A stretch of 8,090 nucleotides of DNA from an uncultured Thalassospira sp. (GCA_946885765.1 CAMPHD010000133.1:1-8090), one strand, 5' to 3'. Counted from the first letter of the stretch, positions 1 to 6,662 are shown. Notes: generated from the letters alone by a model not told the origin. Translations and numbers: made by a program.

Positions 1-491
1 CTCATATCCCGCAGGTTGCCGGTTTCTGGGAGAAGTTTTTCTTCAAGCCCGGCGTTTCGGACTGGCCGGTGTTTGATACCCAGTATTGCAAGCTTGGCGT
101 TTATATCTGCTATGATCGGCACTTCCCCGAAGGCTGGCGCGGACTGGCGCTTAATGGTGCTGAATATATCGTCAATCCGTCGGCAACGGTGGCCGGGCTT
201 TCCGAACATCTGTGGAAGTTGGAACAACCTGCATCGGCGGTTGCAAACGGATGCTATATCGGAGCGATCAACCGGGTTGGCCGTGAAATGCCGTGGGATA
301 TCGGCGAGTTTTACGGCCAAAGCTATTTCGTCAATCCGCGCGGTGTGATCGAGAAGGAAGCATCACGCGATCAGGACGAGCTGGTCGTGCATGACATGGA
401 TATGTCCGTGGTACGTGAAGTGCGGAACACGTGGCAGTTTTTCCGCGACCGTCGGCCTTCGACCTATACCCGCCTGACCGACGGCAACTGA
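1..491 (+). CDS. N-carbamoyl-beta-alanine amidohydrolase (beta-ureidopropionase), nitrilase family, 3' part
   Basis: The 5' end lies outside the window; the reading frame starts at base 3 and ends at TGA 489-491, giving about 162 residues. The sequence is the C-terminal half of a nitrilase/carbon-nitrogen hydrolase. The segment VYICYDRHFPEGWR holds the nucleophilic Cys (codon 108-110), and HIPQVAGFWEKFFFKPG, at the very start, is typical of bacterial beta-ureidopropionases. The family's catalytic Lys should lie just upstream and the catalytic Glu further off, both cut away here. The C-terminal part (EFYGQSYFVNPRG, then DMDMSVVREVRNTWQFFRDRRP) also fits. The enzyme hydrolyses N-carbamoyl-beta-alanine to beta-alanine, CO2 and ammonia in the cytoplasm, the last step of reductive pyrimidine breakdown. 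The dihydropyrimidinase gene downstream supports this role. A D-specific N-carbamoyl amino acid hydrolase is the main alternative, less favoured on sequence style. Confidence 0.88.
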   Translation, partial: HIPQVAGFWEKFFFKPGVSDWPVFDTQYCKLGVYICYDRHFPEGWRGLALNGAEYIVNPSATVAGLSEHLWKLEQPASAVANGCYIGAINRVGREMPWDIGEFYGQSYFVNPRGVIEKEASRDQDELVVHDMDMSVVREVRNTWQFFRDRRPSTYTRLTDGN

Positions 492-497
492 GATTTT

Positions 498-538
498 AAC
501 GACGAACGGAGCATGTGCCCCGCTCGTCGTTTTGCTTT
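498..538 (+). terminator. Intrinsic terminator after the ureidopropionase gene
   Basis: Seven bases after the stop codon, AACGACGA (498-505) pairs perfectly with TCGTCGTT (524-531). The enclosed sequence can add inner pairs (GGAGC with GCCCC, one mismatch). The stem runs into a T-rich tract, TTTTGCTTT (530-538). This is a typical rho-independent terminator and suggests that the nitrilase gene ends a transcription unit separate from the ABC operon starting at 652, though readthrough is possible. Confidence 0.75.
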
Positions 539-553
539 GACCGACACTTTATA

Positions 554-575
554 GTCCGGCGCCAAATGACCGGAC
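554..575. promoter_or_regulatory. Inverted repeat GTCCGG-N10-CCGGAC, possible operator upstream of the ABC operon
   Basis: Perfect 6-bp inverted repeat arms GTCCGG (554-559) and CCGGAC (570-575) lie in the 160-bp gap before the ABC operon. The symmetry and spacing could suit a dimeric regulator site, but no family-specific consensus is recognised. I found no convincing -35/-10 pair next to it. A second small hairpin, CAGGG (597-601) with CCCTG (608-612), follows in what would be the leader of the operon. I could not match this leader to a known riboswitch class. Confidence 0.3.
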
Positions 576-651
576 AAAACACAAGTCGGCAAGGTGCAGG
601 GCAACGACCCTGAGGGAGGCTTTAGAGAGACATTCGATCAGGGGATAACCC

Positions 652-1479
652 ATGACGTTAAAAGCAGTCGTCAATAATGTGGCGCAAATGCCCGCATCCG
701 CAGACGCAGTTGTTGATATTCAAAAACTGTCGTTGACCTTTCAAACCGCTGACGGGCCGGTCTATGCCTTGTCCGACGTTGATCTGACGATTGAACGTGG
801 TGATTTCGTTTCCTTTATCGGCCCGTCGGGCTGCGGCAAAACCACGCTGTTACGCGTGATTGCCGATCTGGAAAAGGCCACGGGTGGTGATATTTCGATC
901 AATGGTGTTTCGCCGCAGGAAGCGCGTGAAAATCGTGCTTATGGTTATGTGTTTCAGGCACCGGCCCTTCTGCCGTGGCGTTCGATTGAACGTAACGTGA
1001 CCCTGCCGCTGGAAATCATGGAAATTCCCCGTGAAGAACGGATCAAACGGGGGCACGAGGCCCTTAAACTTGTTGAACTGAACGGGTTTGAAAAGAAATT
1101 CCCGTGGCAGCTTTCGGGCGGGATGCAGCAGCGTGCATCGATTGCGCGCGCGCTAAGTTTTGATGCTGATCTGCTTCTGATGGATGAGCCGTTCGGGGCG
1201 CTTGATGAAATTGTTCGTGATCATCTGAATGAACAGCTTTTGAAACTGTGGGCGCGGACCAACAAGACGGTGGCCTTTGTCACCCATTCGATCCCTGAAG
1301 CGGTTTATCTTTCGACCAAGATCGTTGTGATGTCGCCAAGGCCGGGGCGGATCATTGACGTGATCAAGACAGATTTCCCCAAGGATCGCGGCCTTGATAT
1401 CCGCGAAACGCCTGAATTCCTGGAAGTAGCCCATCGTGTACGCGAAGGGTTGCGGGCGGGGCATAGCTATGACGAGTAA
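652..1479 (+). CDS. ABC transporter ATP-binding protein, NitT/TauT type
   Basis: A 275-residue cytoplasmic ATPase that powers the two permeases encoded directly downstream. All nucleotide-binding motifs are present and intact: Walker A GPSGCGKTT (57-65), Q-loop Gln102 in VFQAPALLPWRS, signature LSGGM (154-158), Walker B LLLMDEP (174-180), D-loop ALDE (183-186) and the switch His212 in VTHSIPEA. The C-terminal SPRPGRI segment is usual for the nitrate/taurine/thiamine-precursor group. The start at ATG 652 has an AGGGGA ribosome binding site at 640-645. The first ~18 residues precede the conserved domain, so a later start at Met13 cannot be excluded. It overlaps the next gene by 11 bases, implying translational coupling. 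The substrate cannot be read from the ATPase; the adjacent dihydropyrimidinase suggests a pyrimidine-related compound. Confidence 0.93.
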   Translation: MTLKAVVNNVAQMPASADAVVDIQKLSLTFQTADGPVYALSDVDLTIERGDFVSFIGPSGCGKTTLLRVIADLEKATGGDISINGVSPQEARENRAYGYVFQAPALLPWRSIERNVTLPLEIMEIPREERIKRGHEALKLVELNGFEKKFPWQLSGGMQQRASIARALSFDADLLLMDEPFGALDEIVRDHLNEQLLKLWARTNKTVAFVTHSIPEAVYLSTKIVVMSPRPGRIIDVIKTDFPKDRGLDIRETPEFLEVAHRVREGLRAGHSYDE

Positions 1480-2398
1480 TGCCGCAACGATGAATGGTGC
1501 GATGGGCGGTGCATCGCTCTGGTCGCGCCTGATGTCCGGGCAGGCTGGCCCGGTGACGGTGGTGCTGATTGCGCTGTTTGTCATCTGGTATGTCGGGGCG
1601 GTATTCATGAACGCGCCGACCCAGATTGATCGCTATAACCGCGCGGGGGAAACTTGGACAACCACGCGCTTGATCGAAGATACGCTGGCGCAGGAACGAC
1701 CGATCCTTCCGGCCCCGCATCAGGTCGCGCTGGAAATGTATAAAACCATTTTCGCGACCGCGATCACGTCCAAACGGTCGCTGGTTTACCACACATGGGT
1801 GACGCTTTCATCGACCCTGCTGGGGTTTCTGATCGGTACAGCACTTGGCATTTTGCTGGCGGTCGGGATCGTTCATGTGGTGACACTTGAAAAAAGCCTG
1901 ATGCCGTGGGTGATTTCATCCCAGACCATTCCGATTCTTGCCATTGCCCCGATGATCGTCGTTGTGCTGGGCGCGATTGGACTTAAGGGGCTGGTGCCAA
2001 AGGCAATCATTTCCACCTATCTGTGTTTCTTCCCGGTGACGATCAGCATGGTCAAGGGCCTGCGTTCGCCGCAGGTGATCCAGCTTGATCTGATGCGGAC
2101 CTATAACGCATCGAAATGGCAGACTTTCTGGTCGCTTCGCCTGCCATCAGCGATGCCCTATCTGTTTGCCAGTCTGAAGGTTGCGATTGCGATCAGTCTG
2201 GTCGGGGCAATTGTCGGTGAATTGCCGACAGGTGCGCAGGCCGGATTGGGAGCGCGTCTTCTGGCTGGGTCGTATTACGGGCAGACCATCCAGATCTGGT
2301 CGGCATTGCTGACGGCGGCCTTTGTTGCCGCGATCATGGTGGTGATGGTTGGATGGTGCGAACGCCGTGTACTTGCCAGAATGGGAGTACGCGGATGA
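1469..2398 (+). CDS. ABC transporter permease, NitT/TauT type (first of two)
   Basis: A 309-residue inner-membrane protein. A first membrane span lies at about 29-47 (VTVVLIALFVIWYVGAVFM), followed by a ~60-residue hydrophilic loop and then the typical binding-protein-dependent permease domain from about residue 105. The cytoplasmic EAA-type loop that docks on the ATPase is seen at about 210-230 (RTYNASKWQTFWSLRLPSAM), with Asn213 in place of the usual Gly. The reading frame is open upstream to GTG 1436, but ATG 1469 is preferred because a GGGCGGGG stretch (1454-1461) precedes it and it gives a short overlap with the ATPase gene; ATG 1490 is an alternative. It ends at TGA 2396-2398, overlapping the next start codon as ATGA. 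It probably forms a heterodimeric channel with the second permease. Confidence 0.9.
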   Translation: MTSNAATMNGAMGGASLWSRLMSGQAGPVTVVLIALFVIWYVGAVFMNAPTQIDRYNRAGETWTTTRLIEDTLAQERPILPAPHQVALEMYKTIFATAITSKRSLVYHTWVTLSSTLLGFLIGTALGILLAVGIVHVVTLEKSLMPWVISSQTIPILAIAPMIVVVLGAIGLKGLVPKAIISTYLCFFPVTISMVKGLRSPQVIQLDLMRTYNASKWQTFWSLRLPSAMPYLFASLKVAIAISLVGAIVGELPTGAQAGLGARLLAGSYYGQTIQIWSALLTAAFVAAIMVVMVGWCERRVLARMGVRG

Positions 2399-3552
2399 CC
2401 AATATCAAACTTGATAAATTCTGTCTGGTTGCGGCGATTACGGCCTTGCTAGCTTTGATCTTCCCGTTAACCGGAATTGATCCCGACAGCGGCAAACAAG
2501 TCGCCTTTGTCAGCGATATTTCAGGCATTGCGGTGGCGATGGCGTTGTGTGTGATTACCGGTGCGGCCTTTACATGGCTTGGTGTCAGTCGCATCCAGTA
2601 TGCGGCAATCATTCTGGCGGTGGCGGTGTTTGGCTGCTCGCAGGCGATAGCCGCGCTTTATGATTATGGTGTTGCCGGTCATGCCGGAACCGGGTTCTGG
2701 CTGTTTATCCTGTCGCTTTGGGCGTTTGTCTGGCGAGGGATTGATGTTGTTGCGCGTTATCGCAGTCTTGAAACCGTGAAACAGCAATTCGCCAACATTC
2801 TGGTGCCAATCGCGTTTGGCATCTGGTTGCTGTTCCTTTGGGAGGTGATCGTGGCGGGCTTTGGCGTGCCGCAGGTTTTGCTTCCTGCACCAAGCGCCAT
2901 CGGGCTTCGTTTCATCAGTTCGACCGACATTCTGGCAGCAGATTTCCATCAGACCTTCATCAAGGCCGTGATCAGCGGTTATGTGATTGGTTGCGGCAGT
3001 GCCTTTATCGTGGCGATTGCGGTTGACCGGGTACCGTTCTTGAAACGAGGGCTTTTGCCGCTGGGCAATATGGTGTCGGCGCTACCGATCATTGGAGTGG
3101 CCCCGATCATGGTGATGTGGTTCGGGTTTGACTGGCAATCGAAGGCGGCCGTGATTGTGATCATGACCTTCTTCCCGATGCTGGTGAATACGGTGACTGG
3201 GCTGAATGCGGCAGGCGCGCTTGAGAAGGACCTGATGGCGACTTATGCGTCGGGCTACTGGTCGTCGCTGTTCCGGTTGCGGTTGCCAGCGGCAATGCCG
3301 TTTGTCTTTAACGCGCTTAAAATCAATTCCACGCTTGCGCTGATTGGCGCCATCGTCGCCGAATTTTTCGGCACCCCGATCGTTGGCATGGGTTTCCGTA
3401 TCTCGACCGAAGTCGGGCGGATGAATGTCGATATGGTCTGGGCGGAAATTGCATTGGCGGCCCTGGCGGGGACCGCCTTTTACGGAGCCGTGGCCTACGT
3501 CGAAAGAAAGGCGACGTCATGGCATCCGTCATTTCGGGTACGTCGCCATTAA
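2395..3552 (+). CDS. ABC transporter permease, NitT/TauT type, with extra N-terminal membrane segments
   Basis: A 385-residue inner-membrane permease, longer than the usual 250-300 residues of this family. The C-terminal ~250 residues form the standard permease domain with an EAA-type loop (MATYASGYWSSLFRLRLPAA). Before it lies an N-terminal block with about four additional hydrophobic spans at roughly 10-27, 43-63, 69-90 and 99-118, followed by a short basic linker (RYRSLETVK). The first span of the canonical domain is at about 135-155. The start at ATG 2395 overlaps the previous stop as ATGA and has GGGAG at 2383-2387, seven bases upstream. The frame is open further upstream to GTG 2353, but that would overlap the previous gene needlessly. 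It should pair with the preceding permease. The function of the N-terminal block is not known from sequence. Confidence 0.88.
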   Translation: MTNIKLDKFCLVAAITALLALIFPLTGIDPDSGKQVAFVSDISGIAVAMALCVITGAAFTWLGVSRIQYAAIILAVAVFGCSQAIAALYDYGVAGHAGTGFWLFILSLWAFVWRGIDVVARYRSLETVKQQFANILVPIAFGIWLLFLWEVIVAGFGVPQVLLPAPSAIGLRFISSTDILAADFHQTFIKAVISGYVIGCGSAFIVAIAVDRVPFLKRGLLPLGNMVSALPIIGVAPIMVMWFGFDWQSKAAVIVIMTFFPMLVNTVTGLNAAGALEKDLMATYASGYWSSLFRLRLPAAMPFVFNALKINSTLALIGAIVAEFFGTPIVGMGFRISTEVGRMNVDMVWAEIALAALAGTAFYGAVAYVERKATSWHPSFRVRRH

Positions 3553-3611
3553 AGGCACCAAAAGACGACCCGTCGGGAGGACTTGACAATAACCAGAGGA
3601 GACATCGACGA

Positions 3612-4598
3612 ATGAAGAAAGTATTTGCGACTGCGTTGGGGGTAAGTGTCGGCATGGCATCGCTTTCGGCGATGGCAGCGGACGAGGTCACCCTGCAGCT
3701 TAAATGGGTAACCCAGGCACAGTTCACCGGTTACTATGTGGCACAGGAAAAGGGCTTTTATGAATAAGCCGATCTTGATGTCACGATCAATCCGGGCGGC
3801 CCGGACATTGCCCCGCCACAGGTTATTGCCGGTGGTGGGGCGGACGTGATCGTTGACTGGATGCCATCCGCGCTGGCGTCGCGTGAAAAGGGGGTGGCGC
3901 TCGTCAACATTGCTCAGCCCTTTGCCAAATCGGGTATGATGCTGACCTGCCTTAAGGAAACCGGTGTTGAAAGCCCGGATGATTTCCCCGGTCGTACGCT
4001 TGGCGTCTGGTTCTTCGGCAACGAATATCCGTTCCTGAGCTGGATGTCGAAGCTTGGCATTCCGACCGATGGCGGGGAAAAAGGAGTTACGGTTCTTAAG
4101 CAGGGCTTCAACGTTGATCCGCTGCTGCAAAAGCAGACTGATTGCATTTCGACCATGACTTATAACGAATACTGGCAGGTTATTGATGCCGGTATCACTG
4201 AAGATCAGCTTAAGGTCTTCAAATACGAAGATCAGGGTGTCGCGACCCTTGAAGACGGTCTTTATGTTCTTGAAGACAATCTGAACGACGAGGCTTTCGT
4301 CGACAAGATGGGCCGCTTTGTTGCCGCCAGCATGAAGGGCTGGCAGTGGGCGAAGGAAAACCCGGAAGACGCGGCGATGATCGTTCTGGATAACGATGCA
4401 ACCGGTGCCCAGACCGAAAAACACCAGATACGTATGATGCAGGAAATCGGCAAGCTGCTTGATGACGATGGCAAACTTGACGAGGCGGCCTATCAGCGCA
4501 CCGTTGATAGCCTTCTGTCGGGCGGTTCCGATCCGGTTATCACCAAAGAGCCGGAAGGCGCATGGACCCACGCGGTTACCGACAAGGCGTCAATGTAA
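3612..4598 (+). pseudogene. ABC transporter substrate-binding protein (THI5/NMT1 family), interrupted by an in-frame stop
   Basis: The frame would encode about 328 residues, the normal family length. A Sec signal peptide is clear (MKKVFATALGVSVGMASLSAMA, split after residue 22 at the AMA/AD site), and a GAGGAG ribosome binding site lies at 3596-3601. The mature protein starts with LQLKWVTQAQFTGYYVAQEKG. Codon 52 (3765-3767) is TAA. The text reads GFYE-stop-ADLDVTINPGGPD, and relatives normally have Glu here, so one G-to-T change of GAA explains it. The following 276 codons are open and well conserved in style (DWMPSALASREKG, LGVWFFGNEYPF, GFNVDPLLQKQ, TMTYNEYWQVIDAG). As written, only a 51-residue fragment is made. 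Internal restart near GTG 3846 would lack the signal peptide. The intact rest argues for a recent mutation or a base-call error. In a working transporter this periplasmic protein captures the substrate. Confidence 0.85.
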
Positions 4599-4607
4599 CG
4601 ATCCGAT

Positions 4608-4638
4608 CCCCCGGCAGGTGCAACAATCCTGCCGGGGG
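4608..4638 (+). other. GC-rich intercistronic hairpin between the binding-protein and dihydropyrimidinase genes
   Basis: CCCCCGGCAGG (4608-4618) and CCTGCCGGGGG (4628-4638) form a perfect 11-bp stem with a 9-base loop, ten bases after the TAA stop. It is followed by CAAACC, not by a T-run, so it is not a standard intrinsic terminator. Such hairpins after binding-protein genes can protect the 3' end of the upstream message or cause partial attenuation, which would set different levels of transporter and enzyme. No promoter was recognised in the remaining gap up to 4735. Confidence 0.65.
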
Positions 4639-4734
4639 CAAACCATCTGACGAAACTGAAAACGGGCAGGGATGCCGGGGCCTTTCCCGCAACTTTCCGG
4701 GCCTTACGACAGACTGACAGACAAGGAGCCACCC

Positions 4735-6186
4735 ATGTCCATGGTTATTCGTGGCGGAACAATCGTTACCGCCGATCTGACATACAAATCCGATATCCTG
4801 ATTGAAGATGGCAAGATCGCCGCGATCGGTCAGAACCTGACCGGGGACAAGGTTGTTGATGCCGACGGCTGCTATGTCATGCCCGGCGGGATTGACCCGC
4901 ACACTCATCTTGAAATGCCCTTTATGGGCACTTATTCCGAAGACGATTTTGAAAGCGGTACCAAGGCAGCGGTTGCCGGTGGTACGACGATGGTTGTCGA
5001 TTTCTGCCTGCCGGCACCCAATCAGTCGCTGCTTGAAGCGCTTCAGGCGTGGGATAACAAATCGACCAAGGCGGTTTGCGATTATTCGTTCCACATGGCA
5101 ATCACCTGGTGGGGCGAGCAGGTCTTTGACGAGATGAAAATCGTTGTCGAGGAAAAGGGTATCAACACTTTCAAGCATTTCATGGCCTATAAGGGCGCGT
5201 TGATGGTTGATGATGACGAAATGTTCGCATCTTTCTCGCGCTGTTCGGAACTGGGCGCGATGCCATTGGTGCATGCCGAAAACGGCGATGTGGTTGCGAC
5301 CCTTCAGCAACGTCTGCTTGATGCGGGCAATAACGGGCCCGAGGCACATGCCTATTCCCGGCCTGTCGATGTCGAGGGCGAGGCGTGTAACCGCGCAATC
5401 ATGATTGCCGATATGGCGAATGTGCCGCTTTATATCGTGCATGTGTCCTGTGAACCGGCACACGAAGCCATTCGCCGCGCGCGAGCCAATGGTAAACGCG
5501 TGTTTGGCGAACCGCTGATTCAGCATCTGATTCTGGATGAAAGTGAATATGCGAACGCGGACTGGGATCATGCTGCCCGCCGCGTCATGTCCCCGCCTTT
5601 CCGCAGCAAACTGCATCAGGATGGTCTATGGAACGGTCTGGCATCGGGCAGCTTGCAAGTCGTTGCGACCGACCATTGTGCATTCACGACAAAGCAGAAA
5701 CGCATGGGCGTTGGTGATTTCACCAAAATTCCGAACGGGACTGGTGGTCTTGAAGACCGCATGCCGTTGCTGTGGACCTATGGGGTCAATACCGGTCGTC
5801 TGACGATGAACGAATTCGTGGCAGTGACCTCGACCAATATCGCCAAAATCCTGAATGTCTATCCGCGCAAGGGCGCAATCCTTGTCGGGGCGGATGCGGA
5901 CCTTGTCGTATGGGATCCGAAGGCATCGAAAACCATCACTGCCAAACATCAGCAGTCTGCCATCGATTACAACGTGTTCGAAGGACATGAAGTCACCGGT
6001 CTGCCGCGCTACACCATAAGCCGTGGCCGGATTGCTGCCGAGGAAGGTGTTGTTGTTGGCAAATGCGGTGATGGGGAGTTCGTCCCGCGCGAACCGTACC
6101 CGGCGGTCAACAAGGCGCTGTCGAAATGGAAGGAACTCACGTCTCCTCGCAAGGTGGAACGCAGCGGAATTCCAGCGGGCGTGTGA
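4735..6186 (+). CDS. hydA: Dihydropyrimidinase / D-hydantoinase
   Basis: A 483-residue cytoplasmic amidohydrolase of the usual family length. It opens the ring of 5,6-dihydrouracil or dihydrothymine to the N-carbamoyl-beta-amino acid, the substrate of the ureidopropionase upstream; many members also hydrolyse 5-substituted hydantoins. The binuclear metal ligands are all visible: His56 and His58 (GIDPHTHLE), the carboxylated Lys147 (TFKHFMAYKG), His180 (LVHAENGD), His236 (YIVHVSCEP) and Asp313 (VATDHCAF). Tyr152, the substrate-contacting Tyr of the family, is also there, as is the FTKIPNGTGGLEDR segment. ATG 4735 is chosen because AAGGAG (4723-4728) lies six bases upstream and MVIRGGTIVTAD is the usual N-terminus; the open frame back to 4672 is discarded. 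It is the last gene of the operon. The physiological substrate cannot be separated between dihydropyrimidine and hydantoin from sequence alone. Confidence 0.95.
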   Translation: MSMVIRGGTIVTADLTYKSDILIEDGKIAAIGQNLTGDKVVDADGCYVMPGGIDPHTHLEMPFMGTYSEDDFESGTKAAVAGGTTMVVDFCLPAPNQSLLEALQAWDNKSTKAVCDYSFHMAITWWGEQVFDEMKIVVEEKGINTFKHFMAYKGALMVDDDEMFASFSRCSELGAMPLVHAENGDVVATLQQRLLDAGNNGPEAHAYSRPVDVEGEACNRAIMIADMANVPLYIVHVSCEPAHEAIRRARANGKRVFGEPLIQHLILDESEYANADWDHAARRVMSPPFRSKLHQDGLWNGLASGSLQVVATDHCAFTTKQKRMGVGDFTKIPNGTGGLEDRMPLLWTYGVNTGRLTMNEFVAVTSTNIAKILNVYPRKGAILVGADADLVVWDPKASKTITAKHQQSAIDYNVFEGHEVTGLPRYTISRGRIAAEEGVVVGKCGDGEFVPREPYPAVNKALSKWKELTSPRKVERSGIPAGV

Positions 6187-6212
6187 TTTAATCCGCACTC
6201 AAAGGGATTTGG

Positions 6213-6244
6213 AAACGGGCGGCCGTCAAGCCGCCCGTTTTATT
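6213..6244 (+). terminator. Strong intrinsic terminator between convergent hydA and sugE
   Basis: AAACGGGCGGC (6213-6223) pairs with GCCGCCCGTTT (6230-6240) in an 11-bp stem with the loop CGTCAA, followed by TTTTATT (6238-6244). It ends the dihydropyrimidinase operon. On the - strand the hairpin starts four bases after the sugE stop codon and the outer A-T pairs give only a TTT run, so it may work in both directions but best on the + strand. Confidence 0.88.
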
Positions 6245-6564
6245 CAGGCAGGGCTGAAAAGTTTTAGTCCGACAATTCCGGCAAGAACCAGTACGACCGA
6301 TACAAGTCGACCAACGGATGCAGCTTCGCCCAGAACGATGATCCCGAAAGTCACCGCGCCAACGGCCCCGATGCCTGTCCATATGGCATAGGCAGTGCCC
6401 AGCGGGATCGAACGCATGGCAAAGGCCAGTAGCCAGAAGCTTCCAGCCATGGTGACAAGGGTGAAAATTGTAGGGACAGGTTTGGTGAAACCGGCTGAAT
6501 ATTTCAGGCCGGAAGCCCAACAAACTTCAAGAATTCCGGCAATTATTAACGCTATCCAAGCCAT
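6244..6564 (-). CDS. sugE: SMR-family guanidinium exporter SugE/Gdx
   Basis: A 106-residue membrane protein with four membrane spans, typical of the small multidrug resistance family, working as a dual-topology dimer that exchanges guanidinium for protons. Several features mark the SugE/Gdx branch and not the EmrE drug-export branch: Glu13 (the proton/substrate site), Trp16, GLK at 19-21, Ser42, and the GTAYAIWTGIGAVGA stretch with Tyr59 and Trp62. The start at 6564 has a strong AGGAGG (complement of 6570-6575) five bases upstream. The leader carries a guanidine-II-type riboswitch, which independently supports guanidinium as substrate. The gene is convergent with hydA and its stop lies at the edge of the shared terminator. 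It stands alone, with mobA divergent upstream. Confidence 0.95.
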   Translation of the reverse strand: MAWIALIIAGILEVCWASGLKYSAGFTKPVPTIFTLVTMAGSFWLLAFAMRSIPLGTAYAIWTGIGAVGAVTFGIIVLGEAASVGRLVSVVLVLAGIVGLKLFSPA

Positions 6565-6582
6565 TTCGGCCTCCTGCTTGAA

Positions 6583-6632
6583 GGGGCCGTCCCCGGTCGT
6601 CGGATAAACGCATCGCCGGTCGTCCGGCTGCG
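6583..6632 (-). promoter_or_regulatory. Guanidine-II (mini-ykkC) riboswitch upstream of sugE
   Basis: On the - strand, the first hairpin GCCGG-ACGA-CCGGC (complement of 6615-6628) has a perfect 5-bp stem. It can be lengthened by CGCA/TGCG pairing (6629-6632 with 6609-6612) across a two-base GA bulge. The second hairpin GGGG-ACGG-CCCC (complement of 6583-6594) has a 4-bp stem. Two short hairpins with ACGR tetraloops, close to the ribosome binding site of an SMR exporter gene, are the defining layout of the guanidine-II class, in which the two loops pair and bind guanidinium. The second stem ends seven bases before the AGGAGG site, so control is likely at translation initiation, with guanidinium switching sugE on. 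The call is from motif recognition; no covariance-model search was run. Confidence 0.92.
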
Positions 6633-6662
6633 CGGCAGAAAACTGCGATAGTCTTGATCCAA

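Noticed and set aside
537..555. TTGACC and TATAGT as a promoter for the ABC operon
   Set aside because: The two boxes are only 7 bases apart, too close for sigma-70-type recognition.
580..651. TPP riboswitch in front of the THI5/NMT1-type transporter operon
   Set aside because: The leader has a CTGAGGG stretch but lacks the other conserved thi-box segments and has no matching overall fold.
3583..3611. TTGACA at 3583-3588 as a -35 box of a promoter for the binding-protein gene
   Set aside because: At 17 bases downstream the sequence is CGACGA, with no -10-like box, and the gene is placed as part of the operon.
3846..4598. A separate gene starting at GTG 3846 downstream of the stop in the binding-protein frame
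   Set aside because: It is the same frame as the signal-peptide portion and continues the same protein family. It has no own ribosome binding site or signal peptide, so it is the remainder of the interrupted gene.
4672..4734. N-terminal extension of dihydropyrimidinase from ATG 4672
   Set aside because: The added residues do not resemble the family, and ATG 4735 has a well-placed AAGGAG site and the usual N-terminus.
3549..5616. Two long - strand reading frames opposite the binding-protein and dihydropyrimidinase genes
   Set aside because: They are antisense to genes with clear family motifs and catalytic residues, show no recognisable domain themselves, and arise from codon bias on the coding strand.
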